A stretch of DNA of 43,733 bases from Betaproteobacteria bacterium UBA5216 (lineage in GTDB: Bacteria > Pseudomonadota > Gammaproteobacteria > Burkholderiales > SG8-41), in the NCBI GenBank assembly GCA_002412495.1, contig DHVE01000006.1, positions 1 through 43,733 of the forward strand, given 5' to 3'. Every line of letters starts with the position of its first letter. The first letter of the stretch is position 1. Below the pieces are notes generated by a model. That model saw nothing but the letters and a program-made list of their open reading frames with translations, had not been told where the DNA came from and made no database searches. This document shows, one piece after another, positions 1-6,697 of the stretch. The position numbers and the translations under genes were made by a program.

Positions 1-117
1 TGCGCATCATACATTCCCGAGTTTCATGAAGTCGGGTTGCGCATGATCCAGGCACAGGGCGGCATTTTTGGATGGGTTTCGGATTCGACGAGCGTATTGG
101 CCGCGCTCGGTTCATAG
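1..117 (+). CDS. 3' end of a probable cysteine hydrolase (isochorismatase family), truncated by window edge
   Basis: Frame 1 is open from the first base to a TAG at 115-117, giving the last 38 residues of a protein, including EFHEVGLRMIQAQGGIFGWV and ending in SVLAALGS. A hydrophobic helix followed by a short strand and a terminal helix is how isochorismatase-type cysteine hydrolases (biuret hydrolase, ureidoacrylate hydrolase) usually end, and the wording resembles that group. The catalytic Asp-Lys-Cys triad lies outside the window, so the family call is an inference from the tail plus the neighbours: a permease and AtzG/AtzE-like genes follow on the same strand. It would fit a C-N hydrolase acting in the same ureide or biuret pathway. 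Confidence 0.5.
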   Translation, partial: CASYIPEFHEVGLRMIQAQGGIFGWVSDSTSVLAALGS

Positions 118-180
118 CACGGCGCATGGCTACGGCCTTAAACAGACGAATAGGTAACGTAACTCAACGGGAGAGCGACA

Positions 181-1770
181 ATGACCAATAACACATTCAA
201 ACCAATACTGTGGGCGCCGGGAGACTGGAACGCGCTATTTGGCTTCGGCACCAACATTCTGGTCAACATGCTGACGTTGACGGCGCTACTGCGCTATGTT
301 TTGAAAATGCCCGACGATATTGTATTTGGGCGCATTCTGCCGGCGACCGGCCTGATGCTGTTTCTCAGCACGATCTACTATGCCTGGCTTGCTTACAAAC
401 TGGCCAAGAAAACCGGACGCAACGACGTTTGCGCCCTGCCATCCGGCATCAGCGTGCCGCACATGTTCATCGTGGTGTTCGTCATCATGATGCCGATCGC
501 CGCCAGCACCGGCGATCCCATCAAGGGCTGGGAAGCGGGCCTGACATGGGTGTTCGTGCAAAGTTTTGTGTTGATGGCAGGCGGTTTTATCGCGCCATTC
601 ATCCGAAAAATTACGCCGCGCGCGGCGTTGCTCGGCGCGTTGGCGGGGGTATCGATAGCCTTTATTTCCATGCGTCCGGCGCTGGAAATGTACATGACCC
701 CCGTGATTGGCATCGTGTGCTTTGCAATATTGCTCGCGAGCTGGCTCGGCGGTGTACGTTACTTCAAGGGCATGCCGGCGGGCCTGGTCGCGATCGTCGT
801 GGGTTCGATTATCGCCTGGGGTTCCACCGCACTGGGGTTAAATTTCGGCGGCATGAGCGTCACGAATCTCGGCGCTTCTTTCGCGACCTTTGGCTTCTCG
901 TTTCCAGTGCCTGCTTTGGGACACGTGTTTTCGGGCTTCGAGTTTCTGGGCATTATTCTGGTGACGGCGATACCGTTCGGCATCTACGATCTGGTGGAAG
1001 CCATGGACAACGTCGAAAGCGCGGCGGCAGGGGGCGACAATTTCCCGACCACGCGCGTGCTGACAGCCGATGGCGTGGTCAGCCTGATCGGGTGCTGCTT
1101 GGGTAATCCGTTTATCAATGCCGTATACATCGGGCATCCCGGCTGGAAGGCTATAGGCGGGCGCATCGGCTATTCCGCCGCGACCGGGGTGATGGTGCTG
1201 ATTTTGTCGTGGTTCGGCATCCTTGCGCTGATGATGGCGCTGATACCGGTGGTGGCGATTTCACCCATCCTGCTTTACATCGGCATGCTGATCGGCGCGC
1301 AGGCGTTTCAGGAAACGCCCAAGAGTCACGCGCCCGCAGTGGTGCTGTCGCTGGTGCCGCAGGTGGCGGCGTGGGGCAAACTGCAGATCGACAGCGCGCT
1401 GGGCGCGGCGGGCACCAACGTGGCGGCGGTGGGGTTCGACAAGTTGGCGCAGACGGGCGTGCTGTATAAGGGGCTGGAAGTGCTGGGCAGCGGCGCGATA
1501 CTGGTCAGCTTGATACTGGCCGCGGTGTCCGCGTGCATCATCGACCGCGCGTATATAAGAGCCGCCGGGTTTGCCGTCGCGGGGGCTGTGTTAACTTTCT
1601 TCGGCTTCATGCACAGCGAAGCGATCGGCATTGCAAAAATGCCACTGGTGGCGATCAGTTATTTGGGCGTGGCCGTCGTATTGTTCTGGTGCGCAAAAAC
1701 ACAGACGGCACTGGCCCCAGTTGAAACACGCCACGGTAATCCTCTGCCGAGCATGGTGGTGGCTAAGTGA
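181..1770 (+). CDS. Nucleobase/ureide permease (NCS2/AzgA-like, xanthine-uracil permease type)
   Basis: A 529-residue integral inner-membrane protein with about a dozen hydrophobic segments. The early stretch with LPSGISVPHMF (about residues 82-92) and the DLVEAMDNVESAAAGG stretch (about residues 270-285) resemble the substrate-site regions of nucleobase:cation symporter-2 and AzgA-type permeases, in which an acidic residue followed by NVES-like residues is typical. The ATG has a GGGAGAG Shine-Dalgarno sequence a few bases upstream. Its TGA overlaps the GTG of the next gene (GTGA), so it is translationally coupled to the AtzG/AtzE-like pair. By context it probably imports the compound that pair degrades (a purine, pyrimidine, triazine or ureide product). 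The exact substrate cannot be read from sequence. Confidence 0.75.
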   Translation: MTNNTFKPILWAPGDWNALFGFGTNILVNMLTLTALLRYVLKMPDDIVFGRILPATGLMLFLSTIYYAWLAYKLAKKTGRNDVCALPSGISVPHMFIVVFVIMMPIAASTGDPIKGWEAGLTWVFVQSFVLMAGGFIAPFIRKITPRAALLGALAGVSIAFISMRPALEMYMTPVIGIVCFAILLASWLGGVRYFKGMPAGLVAIVVGSIIAWGSTALGLNFGGMSVTNLGASFATFGFSFPVPALGHVFSGFEFLGIILVTAIPFGIYDLVEAMDNVESAAAGGDNFPTTRVLTADGVVSLIGCCLGNPFINAVYIGHPGWKAIGGRIGYSAATGVMVLILSWFGILALMMALIPVVAISPILLYIGMLIGAQAFQETPKSHAPAVVLSLVPQVAAWGKLQIDSALGAAGTNVAAVGFDKLAQTGVLYKGLEVLGSGAILVSLILAAVSACIIDRAYIRAAGFAVAGAVLTFFGFMHSEAIGIAKMPLVAISYLGVAVVLFWCAKTQTALAPVETRHGNPLPSMVVAK

Positions 1771-1952
1771 CCGTGCCGATAAACTGGCCATCGTATGTGG
1801 ATGCGATGGCGGCATTGCAGCACTTGCCGCTTGATGCGACGCGGCGCGCCGAAGTGATACAACAGATGGCCCAAATAGAAACCCTGGCGCGGCGTTTTGT
1901 GGATTTTCCGTTGGAAGCGGAGGTAGAGCCGGCGCCCGTGTTTCGGCCATGA
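1767..1952 (+). CDS. atzG: AtzG-like small subunit (DUF4089)
   Basis: A 61-residue protein starting at a GTG that overlaps the permease stop (GTGA). Its TGA overlaps the ATG of the amidase (ATGA). The layout is an N-terminal helix (NWPSYVDAMAALQHL), a second helix (QQMAQIETLARRFVDFPL) and a short acidic, proline-rich tail (EVEPAPVFRP). This matches the DUF4089/AtzG family, known to form a heterotetramer with AtzE and evolutionarily related to GatC of the GatCAB amidotransferase. In the s-triazine pathway the AtzE-AtzG complex deaminates 1-carboxybiuret. Here it is inferred to stabilise the adjacent AtzE-like amidase. The size, double overlap and partner gene all agree. Confidence 0.8.
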   Translation: MTVPINWPSYVDAMAALQHLPLDATRRAEVIQQMAQIETLARRFVDFPLEAEVEPAPVFRP

Positions 1953-3370
1953 CGTCGCTTGCCCCCGCGTTGTTACCCGCTACCGCGCAGGAATGTGTTG
2001 CGTGGATCAAATCCGGGGAGGCGTCCGCCCTTGAAATCACCGAGGCGGCACTTGCGCGAACAGCTGCGGGTGATGACAAGCTCAACAGCTTCACGGCGGT
2101 AACCGCGGAACGGGCGCGATCCGAAGCGCGTGCCGTTGACGCTGCACGAGCGCGGGGTGAAGTATTGCCGCCGTTGGCCGGGGTGCCCTATGCTGTAAAA
2201 AATTTATTTGATATTAAAGGGTTAACAACGTTATCCGGAGGCAAGATTCGGTTGGGGGATACGCCGGCTACCGCCGACGCGGCATTGGTGCGGCGGCTCA
2301 ACGCCGCCGGGGCGGTGTTGACTGGCGGGCTTAACATGGATGCGTATGCGTACGGGTTCACCACCGAGAATACGCATTTTGGCGTCACGCGAAATCCACG
2401 CGATATCACACGCGTGGCGGGTGGTTCCTCGGGTGGGTCGGCGGCGGCGGTGGCTGCCGGGTTTGTGCCCTTTACGCTGGCCTCGGATACCAACGGCTCA
2501 ATCCGCGTCCCGTCATCGTTTTGCGGCGTATTCGGGTTGAAACCCACGTTCGGCAGACTGACTCGCGCAGGCACGTTTCCGTTTGTACCCAGCCTCGATC
2601 ATCTGGGCCCGCTGGCACGCAGCGCGTACGATTTGGCGATGATCTATGACGTGCTGCAAGGCCCTGACGCGGAAGATCCCGCCTGTGCGGGCCGCGCGGT
2701 TGAGCCGACGCTGCCGGCGCTATCGTTGGGCATGGAAGGCTTGCGCGTTGCCGTGCTGGGCGGCTATTTTCGTCGATGGGCCGGGGATGATGCGTGCGCG
2801 GCGGTCGATCAAACGGCCATTGCATTGGGTGCGGGTGAAATGGTGTGCTTGCCGGAATCAGAGCGCGCGCGGGCCGCCGCGTTTGTCATCACGGCTGCCG
2901 AGGCCGGCGCGTTTTATCTGGATGAATTGCGGGATCACGCGGAGGACTTTGAACCCCTCTCGCGTGACCGGCTCATCGCCGGGGCGTTATTGCCCAGTGC
3001 CTGGTATCTTAAAGCCCAGCGCTTTCGCAGTTGGTATCGGCAGGCGGCGCGCAAGTTATTTGAACGCTTCGATTTGCTCATCGCGCCAGCAACGCCCTGT
3101 ACGGCCACACCGATCGGCGCGGAGCGCATGCTGCTCAATGGCGTTGAACTGCCGGTGCGTCCTAATCTGGGCTTGCTCACGCAGCCGATTTCATTTATTG
3201 GTTTGCCGGTCGTGGTTGCGCCGTTGTGGCGCGCGGGTGGTTTGCCCGGTTTACCCGTAGGCGTGCAACTGATTGCGCCGCCGTGGCGAGAAGACATCTG
3301 CCTGCGCGCGGCGTGGGCGCTGGAACAAAGCGGCATTGCGAGTTCACCGGTAAATGGAGTTTTCAAATAA
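1949..3370 (+). CDS. atzE: AtzE-family amidase (amidase signature enzyme)
   Basis: A 473-residue cytoplasmic amidase-signature hydrolase. The Ser-cis-Ser-Lys triad is visible: Lys near residue 84 in VPYAVKNLFD, cis-Ser near 160 in AGGSSGGSAAA, and nucleophile Ser near 184 in SDTNGSIRVPSSFCG. The TNGSIRVPSSFCG form is typical of the AtzE subfamily rather than GatA. AtzE with AtzG removes ammonia from 1-carboxybiuret. In genomes without cyanuric acid hydrolase the substrate may instead be another carboxylated urea. The start overlaps the atzG stop. The likely result is release of ammonia and a carboxyurea that feeds towards allophanate or urea, which fits the downstream urea transport and urease genes. 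No allophanate hydrolase is in the window. Confidence 0.82.
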   Translation: MTSLAPALLPATAQECVAWIKSGEASALEITEAALARTAAGDDKLNSFTAVTAERARSEARAVDAARARGEVLPPLAGVPYAVKNLFDIKGLTTLSGGKIRLGDTPATADAALVRRLNAAGAVLTGGLNMDAYAYGFTTENTHFGVTRNPRDITRVAGGSSGGSAAAVAAGFVPFTLASDTNGSIRVPSSFCGVFGLKPTFGRLTRAGTFPFVPSLDHLGPLARSAYDLAMIYDVLQGPDAEDPACAGRAVEPTLPALSLGMEGLRVAVLGGYFRRWAGDDACAAVDQTAIALGAGEMVCLPESERARAAAFVITAAEAGAFYLDELRDHAEDFEPLSRDRLIAGALLPSAWYLKAQRFRSWYRQAARKLFERFDLLIAPATPCTATPIGAERMLLNGVELPVRPNLGLLTQPISFIGLPVVVAPLWRAGGLPGLPVGVQLIAPPWREDICLRAAWALEQSGIASSPVNGVFK

Positions 3371-3471
3371 TTACTGTTTGGGACAGCAATCCGGGACAAC
3401 AATCTTTCAGCTTGCGGCCCCCGCGGTTCGAATATTTTGTTGCGAGATTCGCAAAACACGTGAATAAAAAA

Positions 3472-3494
3472 AGCCGGCCACGAAGTGGCCGGCT
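3472..3494 (-). terminator. Rho-independent terminator of the porin gene
   Basis: Perfect 10-bp inverted repeat AGCCGGCCAC / GTGGCCGGCT with a GAA loop. On the minus strand it is followed directly by a run of seven T (the A tract at 3465-3471), so it terminates leftward transcription from the porin. The right side carries A rather than T, so it should be weak for the rightward atzE operon. Confidence 0.88.
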
Positions 3495-3575
3495 AAAAAT
3501 CCAAGCGCCATGGGAGAAGTGGCTGGCGCGAGGTACTCCGGTATGTTGGGCTGAATCAGCCCGCCAAATTCATGC

Positions 3576-4796
3576 TCAATACTGCAACTGCACACCCAGC
3601 GTAAACTGGTTTCTTTCCCGCGCCGCTACCGCCAGGCGTGTGTCTTCCATCTTGGTGTACATCGCGGATATCTTCGCGTTGGGTCCTTTGATGATGTAAT
3701 TGACACCAAAGTCGGTCGCCTTGTTGGTGGTGTTGCTCAACGAGCGGTCAAATTTCTGATGGCGCACAAACGGCTGGAACTGGCCCCAGCCAATTTTCGG
3801 GCTGAATAGATAGGCTGCGCTGAGCAGATAGGATTTTCCGTCTACCTGGCCGCCAACGTTATCAGTTCCACCCGCGCAAGCCGGCGAACCGGGTTCGCCC
3901 GAACCGCAATCGACCGCACCGAGCTTGTATTTATAGTAGGCTGCCTCAAAGGTTGGCACACCGGAGGCAAATTTCTTTTCCAGCAGCAAATCGGCATTCC
4001 AAATTTTCAGATTGCCTTTCGACGCTGCGGTACCTACGCCGTCGGTTTGGGAGTTGGCCGCCAACGCGATCGTGAATATGTCTTTTGAACCGCCATACCA
4101 GCCCCCGGTGTAATGCGCCGGGGCGGGTTCCGGATCCCAAATGTTGAAGGCTAGACGCCCGGCGTACAGCATCTTGTCAGACGCGCCTGAGAGCGCAGCG
4201 TTCTTGTTATGACCCTCATAGACACCGGCCGAGTACACCAGCTTGCCGCCAAAGGGCTTACCCCAGACCATTGCGCCGTTGTCGCGGCCGACAGCGAGGT
4301 TCGGGTAGTTGGACGCGACACCTGGGTAGGACCACGGCAGCGCGAAGAACGGCCCATAGAGATTGGCGCGATCACTCGGCGGGAGCATCCGTCCCATCCA
4401 CAAGTTGAATTCCGGCATGAACTCGAACTGGACGATGGCGTCCATGACACGAATGTTGTCTCCACCCGTCGCGGCGGATCCACCGGTACGCTCGGTATTG
4501 AACGTTGCCTTGACGATCTTGCCGTAGTGACCACTAAAATAAAGCCGTGCATTGTCGACATTAAAGTCATTGGAACGGGATGTGCCGTTAGGCGCGCCCT
4601 TCTCCAGGCTGGTGTAGCTGCTGCGAATGCCGAAACCCAGCGTGACCCCTGAGTCGTCCCCCAGCTTGAATTCGGTTTGCGCACTTGCAACCGACGCCGA
4701 CGCGAGCAAAGCAGTTGAAAGTAACCCACCAGTAACGCTTCTCCACTTGTTTTTACTTGAATAGTTTGCCGTGCTTGGCCGCTCAACGGGTTTCAT
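3576..4796 (-). CDS. Outer-membrane porin (phosphate-selective OprP/OprO-like or general Gram-negative porin)
   Basis: 406 residues from the ATG at 4796, chosen because AAAGGAG lies about eight bases upstream and a signal peptide follows (TALLASASVASAQ, cleavage near residue 40). The mature part begins TEFKLGDDSGVTLGFGIRSS, alternates polar and hydrophobic residues as in beta strands, and ends with an aromatic residue (GVQLQY), typical of outer-membrane barrels. An ARLYFSGHYGKIVKATFNTE segment near residue 90 is reminiscent of OprO/OprP-type porins. It is transcribed divergently from urtA and is followed by its own terminator, so it may be co-regulated with urea uptake and let the substrate across the outer membrane. 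That link is inferred from position only. Confidence 0.75.
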   Translation of the reverse strand: MKPVERPSTANYSSKNKWRSVTGGLLSTALLASASVASAQTEFKLGDDSGVTLGFGIRSSYTSLEKGAPNGTSRSNDFNVDNARLYFSGHYGKIVKATFNTERTGGSAATGGDNIRVMDAIVQFEFMPEFNLWMGRMLPPSDRANLYGPFFALPWSYPGVASNYPNLAVGRDNGAMVWGKPFGGKLVYSAGVYEGHNKNAALSGASDKMLYAGRLAFNIWDPEPAPAHYTGGWYGGSKDIFTIALAANSQTDGVGTAASKGNLKIWNADLLLEKKFASGVPTFEAAYYKYKLGAVDCGSGEPGSPACAGGTDNVGGQVDGKSYLLSAAYLFSPKIGWGQFQPFVRHQKFDRSLSNTTNKATDFGVNYIIKGPNAKISAMYTKMEDTRLAVAARERNQFTLGVQLQY

Positions 4797-5208
4797 GCGA
4801 GATGCTCCTTTGTGTTCGCGATTAAATGATTTGTTCTGTTGCGCAATGACATGTAAGTGCATTGCACCACTTCTGACAGAGCACCTTTCGTGCCATGGCA
4901 GTCTTTAATCGGGAAATGGAAAGTGCAATCGGCATCTCCATGCATGTTTCTTCGAGTGAAGCGCGTGTAAATCTCGCGTGTCTGATCGATCGCGTGTTTT
5001 GATTCTGCCGTGCTCACAATGTGTACCAGGCCCTGATCGGCGCTTTGTTCCGGTGCAAGTTTTCGGTTGGCGCACTGTCGTGGATAGCGCACCGTTAACG
5101 AACAACTTTCAGATGTGCGCACTGTTAAGGAGCGCCCCACGTTAAAGCCCGCGGCCTCCCGTCTCTTTTCTCCCCTGCACCGCCGTCGTATTGCCCGTTC
5201 AAACGATG
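4797..5208. other. Divergent intergenic region between porin and urtA
   Basis: About 500 bases separate the divergent starts of the porin gene (4796) and urtA (5304). The region holds three GCGCAC-type direct repeats and a sigma-54-like promoter, described separately. A 115-codon open frame exists on the minus strand here, but it has no ribosome-binding site or recognisable protein character, so I regard the stretch as regulatory. Confidence 0.6.
5070..5131 (+). promoter_or_regulatory. Three direct repeats GCGCAC(T/C)GT upstream of urtA
   Basis: Copies lie at 5070-5078, 5087-5101 and 5117-5131. The second and third match at 13 of 15 positions (GCGCACCGTTAACGA and GCGCACTGTTAAGGA); the first shares only the left nine bases. 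They lie 80-140 bases before the sigma-54-like element, where activator sites are normally found. They do not match the NtrC consensus well, so the bound protein is unknown. Confidence 0.35.
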
Positions 5209-5224
5209 TGGCATGAAATGTGCT
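5209..5224 (+). promoter_or_regulatory. Sigma-54 (RpoN) -24/-12 promoter for the urea operon
   Basis: TGGCATGAAATGTGCT matches the consensus TGGCACGRNNNTTGCW at all but two positions and keeps the obligatory GG and GC with exactly ten bases between them. Transcription would start near 5236, giving a leader of roughly 70 bases before urtA at 5304. RpoN/NtrC control is usual for urea uptake genes under nitrogen limitation. Confidence 0.6.
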
Positions 5225-5303
5225 CAGGGTAAATACGCCGCACGTCGTGTTGTTGACGCGTTGCGAGGGCTTCTTTCAACTTCGTTTCAAGGGGAACTTC
5301 AGT

Positions 5304-6626
5304 ATGTCCTATATGACTTTTCGCAGATCATTTCTCAAACGGGTAACCGCCACGGCCGGCGCTCTCGCTGTCGGCATGACCCTGGGTTTAGGCGCAACAC
5401 AAGCGCATGCGCAAGCCAAGACCGTAAAGGTCGGCGTCCTGCATTCGCTATCCGGCACCATGGCCATCAGCGAAACCGTGCTTAAGGATGTCGCACTGAT
5501 GGCATTCGACGAAATCAACGCCAAGGGCGGCGTGATGGGCATGAAGATCGAGCCGGTGGTGGTTGATCCAGCCTCCAACTGGCCGTTGTTTGCAGAAAAG
5601 GCGCGGCAGTTGATTACGCAGGACAAAGTCTCGGTGGTGTTTGGTTGCTGGACTTCGGTGTCACGCAAATCGGTGCTGCCGGTGTTTGAAGAGCTGAACA
5701 ACCTGCTGTTCTACCCCGTGCAATATGAAGGCGAAGAGATTTCCAAGAACGTGTTCTATACCGGTGCGGCACCCAATCAGCAGGCGATTCCGGCGGTGGA
5801 ATACCTGATGAGCAAGGAAGGTGGCGCCGCCAAGCGCTGGGTGTTGCTGGGCACGGACTATGTGTATCCGCGCACCACCAACAAAATTCTGCGCGCATTT
5901 CTGAAATCGAAAGGTGTTGCCGATAAAGATATCGACGAGAAATACACGCCGTTCGGCCACAGTGATTATCAAACCATCGTTGCCGACGTGAAGAAATTCG
6001 CCGCTGGTGGCAAGACTGCGGTGATCTCCACCATCAACGGTGATTCCAATGTGCCGTTCTATAAAGAACTGGGTAATCAAGGGCTTAAGGCGACAGACGT
6101 GCCGGTCGTGGCGTTCTCGGTGGGCGAAGAAGAGCTGCGGGGCGTGGATGCCAAGCCGCTGGTGGGCCACTTGGCGGCATGGAACTACTTCATGACCATC
6201 AAGTCGCCGGCCAATGATGAGTTTATCAAGAAGTGGTCTGCCTATGCCAAGGCGAAGAACATCGCCGGGCACAAGGACAAGCCGTTGACCAATGACCCGA
6301 TGGAAGCCACGTATATCGGCATCTATATGTGGAAGCAGGCCGTCGAAAAAGCCAAGTCGTTCGATATCGACAAGGTGCGCGCGGCCATGGGCGGGCAGAC
6401 CTTCACCGCGCCGTCGGGTATCGTGTCGAAGATGGACGAGAAAAACCATCATCTGCACAAGGCCGTTTTCATCGGTGAAGTGAAGGCCGATGGCCAGTTC
6501 AACGTGGTGTGGAAAACCAAGGGCCCGGTGAAAGCCCAGCCCTGGAGCCCGTTTATTCCGGGTAATGACAAGAAGAAGGATGAACCCGCTTTGATGGCCG
6601 AGAAGCCGGCTGAAAAGAAGAAGTAA
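5304..6626 (+). CDS. urtA: Urea ABC transporter, periplasmic substrate-binding protein
   Basis: 440 residues, first gene of the urt operon. The ATG at 5304 was chosen over upstream in-frame starts because AAGGGGAA lies about seven bases before it and a twin-arginine signal follows immediately (FRRSFLKR, then a hydrophobic segment and THAHA-like AQAHAQA cleavage near residue 38). The mature protein begins KTVKVGVLHSLSGTMAISE, the hallmark of UrtA/FmdD-type leucine-binding-fold receptors. The tail is lysine-rich (KPAEKKK). It captures urea in the periplasm and delivers it to UrtBC. A hairpin terminator directly downstream should make this message more abundant than the rest of the operon, as is common for binding proteins. 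Confidence 0.95.
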   Translation: MSYMTFRRSFLKRVTATAGALAVGMTLGLGATQAHAQAKTVKVGVLHSLSGTMAISETVLKDVALMAFDEINAKGGVMGMKIEPVVVDPASNWPLFAEKARQLITQDKVSVVFGCWTSVSRKSVLPVFEELNNLLFYPVQYEGEEISKNVFYTGAAPNQQAIPAVEYLMSKEGGAAKRWVLLGTDYVYPRTTNKILRAFLKSKGVADKDIDEKYTPFGHSDYQTIVADVKKFAAGGKTAVISTINGDSNVPFYKELGNQGLKATDVPVVAFSVGEEELRGVDAKPLVGHLAAWNYFMTIKSPANDEFIKKWSAYAKAKNIAGHKDKPLTNDPMEATYIGIYMWKQAVEKAKSFDIDKVRAAMGGQTFTAPSGIVSKMDEKNHHLHKAVFIGEVKADGQFNVVWKTKGPVKAQPWSPFIPGNDKKKDEPALMAEKPAEKKK

Positions 6627-6666
6627 GTTGTAGCAACGGCGGCGGGACGCAAGTTCCGCCGCGCAC

Positions 6667-6697
6667 AAAAAGGGGGCTTCGGAGAGGCTCCCTTTTT
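6667..6697 (+). terminator. Intrinsic terminator/attenuator between urtA and urtB
   Basis: A 14-pair stem (two G-U pairs) with a GGA loop: GGGGGCTTC pairs with GAGGCTCCC, flanked by A5 (6667-6671) and T5 (6693-6697). The T run ends directly at the ATG proposed for urtB (6698). Because the rest of the operon lies downstream it must be leaky or regulated, setting a high UrtA to transporter ratio. Confidence 0.75.

Noticed and set aside
210..1106. Long open frame in another phase over the permease gene
   Set aside because: Arg/His/Gly-rich translation without family features; a GC-rich shadow of the permease, which has clear membrane segments.
4793..5140. 115-codon minus-strand frame in the porin-urtA spacer
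   Set aside because: No ribosome-binding site, unusual composition, and overlaps the porin start and regulatory repeats.
5661..6668. 335-codon antisense frame over urtA
   Set aside because: High-GC antisense artefact; no Shine-Dalgarno sequence or motif, and urtA on the other strand is certain.
6667..6697. Riboswitch between urtA and urtB
   Set aside because: The sequence is a simple stem with T tail; no conserved aptamer-like core is present.
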